From Clostridiales bacterium (lineage in GTDB: Bacteria > Bacillota > Clostridia > Peptostreptococcales > T1SED10-28): a stretch of DNA of 39,217 nt. The notes under the pieces are model-generated. The model was given only the letters and a program-made list of their open reading frames with translations. It was not told the origin of the DNA and searched no databases. Position numbers and translations under genes: made by a program. The stretch is from the NCBI GenBank assembly GCA_007120165.1, contig SKOH01000126.1:1-39217 (forward strand). The letters run 5' to 3'. Shown piece by piece: positions 23,806 through 31,224 of the stretch (its first letter is position 1; the number at the start of each line of letters is the position of its first letter).

Positions 23806-24837
23806 TTAGTCGTCTTCTGTAGATTTTCTCTTGTATATGATATGAGGAGTAATAATTTTATTGCCCCGTTCCCCTTTTTCAATGGCTCTGACGATAAGAT
23901 TGATCGCTTCTTCTCCCAGGGTTAAGGCATTAACATCCACCGAGGTGAGGGGTGGATTAGAATATCTTGACAAAATACTGTTATTAAAACTCGCCACCGC
24001 AATATCCTTTGGAATTTCCAGCTTCAGCTGCTTAAACAGCCGCACTGCTGCAAAAGCAACCAGGTCATCGGTAATTATCACTGCATCGGGAATCGGTTTC
24101 AAATCGGTAATAATGGAAGCGTATTGATAACCGGTTTTTTCATCGAAACTTCCGGTGTACACTTTTTCCTGATCAAATTTTAAATTGCTTTCCTCCAAAG
24201 CTTTTTTAAATCCCTCAATGCGCTTTTTCGTAACCATCAGCGACAGGTCTCCGGCAATCATCGCAATATTCTTTCGGCCTTTCATCGTTAAGTAACGGGT
24301 AAGTTCATAAGTTGCCATATAGTTATCGTTATCCACGTGATTAATGCGGTCTCCTCCTTCATCGGGGGAACCGATAATTGCAAAGGGAAAGTCCACGGAA
24401 GATAAGTATTCTACACACTCGTCCTGAACTTCGCTGGACATCAAAATGATGCCGTCGACCTTCGAGCTGTTGATGTATTTTTTGATTACTGCCAACTCTT
24501 CATTTTTGTTATCATTTGTAGATAAGAGGATATCGTACCCGGACTTTGAGGCTCGGTGAGTAATCCCCCGAAGTGCCTCGGGAAAGAAGGGGTTTAATAA
24601 TGCATCCTTTGAGGTGGAGGGCATAATTACCCCGATAGTGCCGGCTTTGCGGCTGACCAGGGATCTGGCTATGGCATTTGGATGATAGCCTAATTCCTCC
24701 ATGCACTTCAATACTTTTTCTGTGGTCATAGGACTGATTTTCGGATTTTTGGAAATCACCCGGGATACGGTTGAGGAGGATACTCCCGCTTTTTTTGCAA
24801 CGTCCTTGAGCGTTACGGTTTTTTTCTTAATCAACAT
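23806..24837 (-). CDS. LacI/GalR-family transcriptional regulator, probably of maltodextrin genes
   Basis: This is a 343-residue protein. The N-terminal helix-turn-helix TLKDVAKKAGVSSSTVSRVI (about 8-27) and the hinge helix around NAIARSLVSRKA are followed by a periplasmic-binding-protein-like sugar domain with TIGVIMPSTS and GIILMSSEVQ. I prefer the ATG at 24837 behind GAGGGGTG; a GTG at 24843 adds two residues. It follows the ABC ATPase gene by 79 bases with no terminator between, so it may be the last gene of the transporter operon. Two LacI-type palindromes at 31053-31068 and 37289-37300 are its likely operators. The effector is probably a maltooligosaccharide (inference). Confidence 0.9.
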   Translation of the reverse strand: MLIKKKTVTLKDVAKKAGVSSSTVSRVISKNPKISPMTTEKVLKCMEELGYHPNAIARSLVSRKAGTIGVIMPSTSKDALLNPFFPEALRGITHRASKSGYDILLSTNDNKNEELAVIKKYINSSKVDGIILMSSEVQDECVEYLSSVDFPFAIIGSPDEGGDRINHVDNDNYMATYELTRYLTMKGRKNIAMIAGDLSLMVTKKRIEGFKKALEESNLKFDQEKVYTGSFDEKTGYQYASIITDLKPIPDAVIITDDLVAFAAVRLFKQLKLEIPKDIAVASFNNSILSRYSNPPLTSVDVNALTLGEEAINLIVRAIEKGERGNKIITPHIIYKRKSTEDD

Positions 24838-24916
24838 CTTCACCCCTCATCTTTCGTTACTGAAACCTATTGGTGTAAAAAACAATCTATAAGATCCTTA
24901 ACTATTCAGCACTACA

Positions 24917-26002
24917 TTAATTAATTCTTTCTCCAGTTTCCTGATCAAAGTAGTGGATGGCTTCCAGATCATAACCGAAGGAATACCGTTTTCCCCCTTC
25001 ATAGTCGTAATGCCCCGGGGTGGAAATAATCAGTTCATGGCCGTCATCAAGTTTCCCGTACAGAATCTTCTCTTTCCCCAGCATTTCCACCACATCGAGG
25101 TTTACGTTAAAGGTGTCTCCGTATTCTCCACCGGATTCAAAACGTTCCGGACGAATCCCTGCGGATACGGACTTACCTTCATAGGCTTTCAACCCTTCTT
25201 TGTGGGTATCCGTGGGGGTGATCATCATCAAACGATTGTCTGAAATAAACCGGCCCTGTTCAATTTTCCCCTTTATAATATTCATCGACGGAGAACCGAT
25301 AAAGGCTGCCACAAATAGGTTTTTCGGACGCATATACAGGTCGTCGGGTTGACCCACCTGCTGAATGATCCCGTCATTCATTAATACGATTTTACTGGCC
25401 ATGGTCATCGCTTCCGTCTGGTCATGGGTTACATAAATCGTTGTAGTGCCCAGCTGTTTATGAAGGCGGATCAGTTCCACCCGCATATGCTCTCTGAGTT
25501 TTGCATCTAAATTGGATAATGGCTCATCCATTAAAAACACCTTCGGATTTCGAACCATGGCCCTGCCCAGGGCCACCCGCTGGCGCTGACCACCGGAGAT
25601 ATCCGAGGGTTTGACATATAAATTCTCCTCCATTTGAAGAACCTTCGCCGCTTCCTGTACCCGCTCATCAATAATACTTTTCCGCTCTTTCCTCATGGTA
25701 AGGGAAAAAGCCATATTCTCATACACGGTCATATGGGGATACAGAGCGTAGGACTGAAAGACCATGGCAATATCCCGGTCCTTAGGGGCCACCTTATTCA
25801 TTCTCTTATCATCAAACAGCAGATCCCCTTCGGTAATAGAGTTCAGCCCTGCAATCATTCGAAGCATCGTGGTCTTTCCGCAGCCGGAAGGCCCCAAAAT
25901 GACACAAAATTCCTGGTCCTTAATCTCCAAGTTAATATCTTTAAGGGTAAATTCTTCCCTTCCTTCGTATTTTTTTCCGATATTTTTCAGTACCACATTC
26001 AT
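24917..26002 (-). CDS. ABC transporter ATPase of the MalK/MsmX (CUT1) type
   Basis: This is a 361-residue protein. Walker A is GPSGCGKTT (37-45), the Q-loop is VFQSYALYPH, the signature is SGGQRQR (136-142), Walker B is VFLMDE (155-160) and the H-loop is YVTHDQTEA. A C-terminal TOBE-type domain of about 120 residues (SAGIRPERFE) is normal for sugar importers. It energises carbohydrate import with the two permeases directly upstream. The start follows AGGAGG. Presence of a local ATPase is notable because many Firmicute sugar importers share a distant MsmX, though it could also serve other transporters. Confidence 0.93.
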   Translation of the reverse strand: MNVVLKNIGKKYEGREEFTLKDINLEIKDQEFCVILGPSGCGKTTMLRMIAGLNSITEGDLLFDDKRMNKVAPKDRDIAMVFQSYALYPHMTVYENMAFSLTMRKERKSIIDERVQEAAKVLQMEENLYVKPSDISGGQRQRVALGRAMVRNPKVFLMDEPLSNLDAKLREHMRVELIRLHKQLGTTTIYVTHDQTEAMTMASKIVLMNDGIIQQVGQPDDLYMRPKNLFVAAFIGSPSMNIIKGKIEQGRFISDNRLMMITPTDTHKEGLKAYEGKSVSAGIRPERFESGGEYGDTFNVNLDVVEMLGKEKILYGKLDDGHELIISTPGHYDYEGGKRYSFGYDLEAIHYFDQETGERIN

Positions 26003-26039
26003 ATCGTTTCCTCCTCGCGTAGTTATCCGTCCCCAGTGC

Positions 26040-26996
26040 CTAACCTTTAACCGATCCCTTTGAAAGACCGGATACCAGCTGGCTTTGCAAACTTATAAAT
26101 AATAATACGATCGGTATCGCTGTCAATAATCCCCCGGCGGCAAAGGCCGGCTGATTCATAGTTCGAAAATCATTTACCAGGGTAAAGAGTCCTGCGGCTA
26201 AGGTATAGGACCTAGGACTGGTCAGAAGAACCCTGGGCATTAAGAAATCCATAAAGGGACCGATAAAAGACCAAAGACCGATAATCATCAGCATGGGTTT
26301 TGCCACGGGCATAATGATCAGCCGATAGATCTGCATATTGCTGCAGCCGTCAATTTTTGCAGCATCATCCAGTTCCGTGGAGATGGAGTCGATATACCCT
26401 TTTAGAATAAAAGTGTTCGCCGCAATTGCTCCGCCGGAGTAAATCAGAATCAGCATCATTTGACGGGTAAAATAAGGCAAGACCGATGAAAGTATGGAAT
26501 GCATTGTGAAAAATGCCGTAATCCCGGCAAACACAGGTATGGTCTGGATTAACAGTATGGCCATTAAGGAAGACTTTCGCCCTTTGAACCGGTACCGGGA
26601 ATAAGCATATCCGGTAAAGGATACAAACAAAAGGGTCAACAACGCGGTGGAAATGGAAATAAACAACGTATTCCTCACCCAGGCCAGATAAAGTGTCTCG
26701 GTAAAAAGATATTCAAAGTGCTGTAGAGAAAACTCAAAATTACGGTTAAGCACCAGATATCCGTCCTGCAATCCGTTAAAGGCGGAAACCACCATTTGAT
26801 ACAAGGGCCAAATAATAATGATCGACCAGGCCACTAATACCAGATGGGCAATGACCAAACCTATTTTCCCCTGGGGAGTTAAGGGCTGCCGATCGGATAA
26901 ATAAAGGGTGCTCTTATTTTTTCTTTTTAAAAAAGGAAAGGTTTTTCCTATCCGTTCCAGGAAAGTCTGCTTATGTCCGTTATTGTTATTTTCCAT
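26040..26996 (-). CDS. malG: Maltodextrin-type ABC transporter permease MalG
   Basis: This is a 318-residue inner-membrane protein with six transmembrane segments. The EAA loop that docks the ATPase is DDAAKIDGCSNMQIYRLIIMP, shown here in part as DDAAKIDGC and RLIIMPVAKP. A hydrophilic N-terminus of about 45 residues precedes the first helix. The start codon overlaps the malF stop by one base (TAATG), so the permeases are translationally coupled. With MalF it forms the channel for a maltose/maltodextrin-like substrate, inferred from the surrounding enzymes. Confidence 0.92.
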   Translation of the reverse strand: MENNNNGHKQTFLERIGKTFPFLKRKNKSTLYLSDRQPLTPQGKIGLVIAHLVLVAWSIIIIWPLYQMVVSAFNGLQDGYLVLNRNFEFSLQHFEYLFTETLYLAWVRNTLFISISTALLTLLFVSFTGYAYSRYRFKGRKSSLMAILLIQTIPVFAGITAFFTMHSILSSVLPYFTRQMMLILIYSGGAIAANTFILKGYIDSISTELDDAAKIDGCSNMQIYRLIIMPVAKPMLMIIGLWSFIGPFMDFLMPRVLLTSPRSYTLAAGLFTLVNDFRTMNQPAFAAGGLLTAIPIVLLFISLQSQLVSGLSKGSVKG

Positions 26997-29089
26997 TATA
27001 ATCGCTCCTCCTTAAATGCCTTAGAATTCCTGAATCCAAGGTAAGCAAAGAACATCACGCCCAGGGATACAAAAAGAATAATCGCAGCACTTATGGCTTG
27101 ATACTGATTGACCATGGTGAGTTTGTAAATATAGGATACCAAAATGTCTGTTCCCCCGGCTAAATTGCCATATCTGCTGGGATTAAAGGGGCCTCCCCCA
27201 TGGAACAGATAAATGATGGAGAAGTTGTTAAAATTAAAAGTATATTGGGTAATCAGCAGGGGTGCGGTCTGAAACAGTACAATGGGGATCGTGATTCTTC
27301 TAGTCTTTTGCCAGATGGTTGCACCATCTATTTCCGCCGCTTCATATAAATCCGACGGGATGGCCTGTAAAACCCCGGTGGTCAGTAAAAACACATAGGC
27401 ACTTCCCAGCCAACCCTGAAGTCCGATTAATGTGAGCCTTGTTAAATTTGTACTGTGTTTTACGATAATTCTCTCGCCAAAGATATTGCTGATAATATCC
27501 GTTAAGGCTCCATTGGGAGAAAACATGATACTGAAAAACAAAATGGTAATAAAGGCCGGCACTGCCCAGGGCAATAAATAAATTGTTCGAAAAATTTTCT
27601 TTCCCACAATCCTCTCATGATTGGTGATCAGGGCAAGCACAAAACCGATCAGGATTGCAAAGGTGGTGGCCACCAGAGTCCAAATTAAGGTCCAACCAAG
27701 AATCTGCCAAAATACGGATCCTGCCAAGCCCTGGCCCATAACCAGCAGCCGGTAGTTATCAATGCCGATCCAGGAAAACTTGGATTGATTTTGGGGATTC
27801 ATATTCGTAAAAGACAGCATCAATGTGGTAATTACCGGTACCACGACAATGAATATAATCACAAACAACGCGGGAAAGGATACCATGTAGGGAAAACCTT
27901 CGTGTTTAATATTTTCCAAGGTTTCAAACCAGTTCTTCGGACGAATTCCCACAATGGCTTTTTCTTCCACGGCTTTAATATCCCTTAAGGAAATCCAATA
28001 AAGGGCCCCTGCAATCAGAATTAAAAAGATCGCTAAAATTCCTTCAATCAAAAACATCATTGATGTATAAACCCGGGGGGCTCCTTCTGCTAATGTTATC
28101 AGCCCCGCAATACCGTCTCCTTGATAATTACCATAACCCAGGGCATAGGGTATCGCTGCAAAATAAATGAAAAAAGATGCCACTAGAAACAGTCCGGCTT
28201 TTACAAATTGTTTATTCAGCAATTGCCCCATTCCCGGTAAGAAAAACGTACTGTACGCAATTACCGGCTTGGTTTTTTCCACCTCTATGGGGATTTTTCT
28301 TCGCTTATCGGCGATATCCGCATTTAAGGTTTTTTTCAGCTGTTTCGGCCGTTCTTTCATTTCATGTCTCAGGGTACGAATCAGTTCTCTATTGGCCTTT
28401 TTCGGAGATTCCAGCCGTTTTAACGTTAAGGCTTTGTTATACCGAAATTTTAATTCTTTTTTTCCGATTTTCAGTGCCTTATCGGATATCAGTTTATCTT
28501 TCCGTTTTTTCTTAAGAGAGGCGATGCTGCTTTTCAGCTCCTGCTTTTCCTCCTGCTTATATTCGTTAAAACGCACTTTAGCTTGGGCTTCTTCTTCGGC
28601 ACTAAGCTTTTGACGTTGTTCTTTCGCATCTGCTAATTTCTTTTCCTTTTCTATATAGGTGAAGATCAGCTCAGGGTAATACTTTCGTTCAAGCTTAGCT
28701 TCTTCATGGTAGTAGGTGGCTTCGTAATTCAGGTTTAAATAGTTTTTAAAAAAGCCTTCCTTTTTTTCGGCTTCAAACTCTTTGACTTTATACCTTTTTA
28801 AACTGGGGGACAGCTCTTTATCCAGATTTTTTTCAAAGGACCGGCTCTCTTCCTTTAGTTTTTTCCAAAACAGATTTTTTTCCTCCTGATAAGCCTTATA
28901 AGCTTTATAGTAAGGATGATCTTTTTTATTTTTCTTAAGCGCCTGGACTTGCTTTTCCAACGCCTTTTTCTCTTCCTTCGAAGCCGTGTCCATTTCATGC
29001 TGCAGTACTGCAATATCTAATAAAAACTGATTTTTCCGTTCATAGGTATTTCCTATTTCATCTATTAAGTATCGATTATACTTTCTCAA
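26996..29089 (-). CDS. malF: MalF-type ABC permease with a long charged N-terminal extension
   Basis: This is a 697-residue protein, far longer than the usual 290-520 for this family. Residues 1 to about 270 are strongly charged (Lys/Glu-rich), without membrane segments, and look like long helices or coiled coil. Then comes a hydrophobic part with FFLPGMGQLLNKQFVKAGLFL and two helices before the permease core. The core has the EAA loop EAAEIDGATIWQKTRRITIPI (partial motif EAAEIDGA). The start codon is TTG at 29089 after GGTGGGAG. It overlaps malG by one base. The extension is presumably cytoplasmic and could contact the ATPase, glucan enzymes or the wall-facing machinery; none is shown. It deserves attention. 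Confidence 0.9.
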   Translation of the reverse strand: MRKYNRYLIDEIGNTYERKNQFLLDIAVLQHEMDTASKEEKKALEKQVQALKKNKKDHPYYKAYKAYQEEKNLFWKKLKEESRSFEKNLDKELSPSLKRYKVKEFEAEKKEGFFKNYLNLNYEATYYHEEAKLERKYYPELIFTYIEKEKKLADAKEQRQKLSAEEEAQAKVRFNEYKQEEKQELKSSIASLKKKRKDKLISDKALKIGKKELKFRYNKALTLKRLESPKKANRELIRTLRHEMKERPKQLKKTLNADIADKRRKIPIEVEKTKPVIAYSTFFLPGMGQLLNKQFVKAGLFLVASFFIYFAAIPYALGYGNYQGDGIAGLITLAEGAPRVYTSMMFLIEGILAIFLILIAGALYWISLRDIKAVEEKAIVGIRPKNWFETLENIKHEGFPYMVSFPALFVIIFIVVVPVITTLMLSFTNMNPQNQSKFSWIGIDNYRLLVMGQGLAGSVFWQILGWTLIWTLVATTFAILIGFVLALITNHERIVGKKIFRTIYLLPWAVPAFITILFFSIMFSPNGALTDIISNIFGERIIVKHSTNLTRLTLIGLQGWLGSAYVFLLTTGVLQAIPSDLYEAAEIDGATIWQKTRRITIPIVLFQTAPLLITQYTFNFNNFSIIYLFHGGGPFNPSRYGNLAGGTDILVSYIYKLTMVNQYQAISAAIILFVSLGVMFFAYLGFRNSKAFKEERL

Positions 29090-29105
29090 GGCACTCCCAC
29101 CTTTA

Positions 29106-29561
29106 TTATTTTTTACTGCTGTCCACCCCTGTACTTAGGGATAATGTGATGCCGATCAGCACCAGATAAGCGGCGATTCTGAAGTAGTAGAACAGGGAAT
29201 TAAAATTCCAGCTAATGAAAGTAAACGCCAAACCTCCAATCAGCATGATAAACCATAGATAAATAAACAGGCTGTTGATTTTCCCCTTTTGATAAGCAAA
29301 AAATGTATGAAGGGCAAACCCTAAGGGGATTACAAGATTCAGCATGTATAAAAGTATATTTCCCGACACATAGGCATCAAAGGCCTCCTCTTCAGAAACT
29401 TCCAAGGCATCCTGGGTCTGCACTTCTTCGAACCACTGCAAAAACATTCCCCGGTCTTTGACTTCCATTAATACTTCAACAGAAAGAATCATAATTACTA
29501 TACTGATAGTAATCAACAGGATATAGAGTTTTTTCCGGGTGATATGGTAGTCCCTAAACAT
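29106..29561 (-). CDS. Small four-helix membrane protein in the transporter operon, unknown function
   Basis: This is a 151-residue protein with four predicted membrane segments (around LLITISIVIMILSV, YMLNLVIPLGFALHTFF, LFIYLWFIMLIGGLAF and IAAYLVLIGITLSLS) and an acidic loop QDALEVSEEEAFDAY between the first two. I chose the ATG at 29561, six bases after AAGGTG; a GTG at 29570 overlaps that site. It sits between the binding protein and malF genes and ends 16 bases before malF's start. The position suggests a role with the transporter, for instance assembly or sensing, but I recognise no family. Confidence 0.75.
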   Translation of the reverse strand: MFRDYHITRKKLYILLITISIVIMILSVEVLMEVKDRGMFLQWFEEVQTQDALEVSEEEAFDAYVSGNILLYMLNLVIPLGFALHTFFAYQKGKINSLFIYLWFIMLIGGLAFTFISWNFNSLFYYFRIAAYLVLIGITLSLSTGVDSSKK

Positions 29562-29567
29562 GTTTTT

Positions 29568-29618
29568 CACCTTTTCAAAAGGTGCAGGGAGAAAGGCTGT
29601 ACCTTTTTCCCTGCACCT
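29568..29618 (-). promoter_or_regulatory. Two overlapping hairpins between the binding protein gene and its downstream genes
   Basis: A long stem pairs AGGTGCAGGGA (29580-29590) with TCCCTGCACCT (29608-29618), with an inner AAAGG/CCTTT. A second palindrome, CACCTTTT (29568-29575) with AAAAGGTG (29577-29584), overlaps one arm of the first and contains the ribosome site of the next gene. The first hairpin probably stabilises or ends part of the binding protein mRNA; the second could hide the downstream site. Confidence 0.65.
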
Positions 29619-29676
29619 AACTTAGTTTGTTTCAAGTATTGAATTTTCCCTATTGATTTTACAAAATCCTGCTAGT

Positions 29677-31002
29677 TTAATAATTCTGCATCATCGCTTC
29701 AAAGGATGCCTGCACTTCTTGATAGGCTTCCTCAGCATTCGCAGGTTCTACAGCAGACCAGGACAGCATAGCATTTTTCCAGGTATCCCATACTTGGCCC
29801 CATTCGCTGAATAACGGTCTTGCAGGCGCTTCATTGTAGGATTCGATAACGGCTTCGATTACTTCTTTATTCGTATCAGAAAGTTGATCGGATTCCGTAT
29901 AAACTGATGGTTCCACATTTGCCATAATCTTACCGCTGGCTTCAAAGAACTCCACCGCGTAATCGGTGTTCATGATTTCTTCGATCATTCTATGACCCAG
30001 AAGCATCTGCTCTTCATCGGTTTCAATTCTAGCGTTTAGAACCAGTCCCCAACCACCTTGCCAGTGAGCTAACGGATTGCCGTTCACTGTAACTTGGCTT
30101 AAGGGTAAAATTTCCAAGTCTTCTCCGTCTCCTGCCTGGCTTGAAAGGTTTCCGGTAGACCAGGGTCCTTCGATTCGAAGAGCCGTATTTCCGCCGGTGG
30201 TAAATTCAGCGTCCATATAACCCCATGCGGCTTCCTCGTCCCATAGGTCGGTTCCGGCTTCGTGGTGTGCTTGCCAGTAGTCAAATAAGGCTTCGAAAAC
30301 CGCTTGCTTTTCAGGATCCAGTTCGTCAAAGTCCTGGGTTAAGTCGGAGTATAATTCATCATTTTCATCATGGGCAAGCATTTCAATTTCTGCACTGTTG
30401 GTAACAGCCACACCAAACCATGCATCAAATACGGGAATCAGCATTTCTTCATGTCCCAGTTCCGTAAACTCAATTTCTGAACCCAGGTCAATTCCCAGTT
30501 CTTCAGCATTTGCAGTATTCGCAAAGGTAATAAGGGTCTCAATATTCATCGGGAAGGCCATATACTCATCATTAATTACGAAATTTCCGCCAAGTCCTTC
30601 ATCATAGTTGTCATATCCCCCTACTCTATCGGCTAATTCCTGAGCGTCCAGAGCTGCCAAGGCATCATTTTGATAAAGGCCGAATATACGATCTGCGGGG
30701 ATGGCATAAAGGTCTGCCACATCTTCATTCGTAGGATCCGTAGAGTCCAGTACATCCAGGTGATCAAAAGCCGGAGTCTCAATAAAGTTAATCGTTGCAT
30801 CAGGATTGTCCTCTAGTACACGATCTCTTGCTGCTTCATATATTGGTAACCAATCTTCTTCTACCTGTACGGAAATGGTAGCTGTGAGCCCTTCAGCTTC
30901 ATCAAGATCTGTGCCGCCGTTGTCTCCGTTGTCATCATTTCCGCAAGCCATTAATGCAAAACCTAGAACTAAGACTAACAATAAACCTATAACCTTTTTC
31001 AT
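29677..31002 (-). CDS. malE: Maltodextrin-type solute-binding lipoprotein
   Basis: This is a 441-residue protein with a lipoprotein signal peptide ending in LMAC (Cys20), followed by an Asp/Asn/Gly-rich linker and an extracellular binding-protein fold. Features include IPADRIFGLYQND, WGYMDAEFTTGGNTALRIEGPWS and AHWQGGWGLVLN, as in MalE-like proteins. The start is the ATG at 31002 behind GGGAGGAT; the longer frame starts upstream of the site. It is the first gene of the transporter operon and has a clear promoter and a LacI-type operator. High acidity suggests an exposed outer surface. The ligand is inferred from the neighbouring glucan enzymes. Confidence 0.92.
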   Translation of the reverse strand: MKKVIGLLLVLVLGFALMACGNDDNGDNGGTDLDEAEGLTATISVQVEEDWLPIYEAARDRVLEDNPDATINFIETPAFDHLDVLDSTDPTNEDVADLYAIPADRIFGLYQNDALAALDAQELADRVGGYDNYDEGLGGNFVINDEYMAFPMNIETLITFANTANAEELGIDLGSEIEFTELGHEEMLIPVFDAWFGVAVTNSAEIEMLAHDENDELYSDLTQDFDELDPEKQAVFEALFDYWQAHHEAGTDLWDEEAAWGYMDAEFTTGGNTALRIEGPWSTGNLSSQAGDGEDLEILPLSQVTVNGNPLAHWQGGWGLVLNARIETDEEQMLLGHRMIEEIMNTDYAVEFFEASGKIMANVEPSVYTESDQLSDTNKEVIEAVIESYNEAPARPLFSEWGQVWDTWKNAMLSWSAVEPANAEEAYQEVQASFEAMMQNY

Positions 31003-31052
31003 TGTACATCCTCCCTTAATTTGTTTTCTTTCGGACTGCACCATGACTTATG

Positions 31053-31068
31053 ATGCAATCGATTGCAT
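31053..31068 (-). promoter_or_regulatory. LacI-family operator of the transporter operon
   Basis: ATGCAATCGATTGCAT is a perfect 16-base palindrome with the GCAA-N4-TTGC core and central CG typical of LacI-family sites. It lies about 20-40 bases downstream of the predicted transcription start, where a repressor would block elongation. Confidence 0.82.
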
Positions 31069-31097
31069 AATCGACTAAAAAAAATTCCTTTGAGTTT

Positions 31098-31126
31098 ATT
31101 ATACCCTCTCTACCGGAAAGTTACAA
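31098..31126 (-). promoter_or_regulatory. Promoter of the maltodextrin transporter operon
   Basis: TTGTAA (31121-31126) and TATAAT (31098-31103) are separated by exactly 17 bases on the minus strand, about 95 bases before the start codon. This is one of the best promoter matches in the window. Confidence 0.8.
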
Positions 31127-31163
31127 CAATTATTTGAAAATTTAAGTTAGTTTTCCAAACCTG

Positions 31164-31199
31164 TAAAAACCGGGCCGAAGGATTTATTCCCGCCCGGTT
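31164..31199 (-). terminator. Terminator after the second glucan phosphorylase gene
   Basis: AACCGGGC (31168-31175) pairs with GCCCGGTT (31192-31199), followed by TTTT on the minus strand. It separates the degradation operon from the transporter promoter. Confidence 0.85.
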
Positions 31200-31224
31200 C
31201 TCAAAGGTCACGTGCACTTACAAA

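Noticed and set aside
28167-28613. 148-residue plus-strand open frame opposite malF
   Set aside because: It is a shadow of the Lys/Glu-rich codons of the MalF extension (Ser/Phe-rich product) and has no ribosome site.
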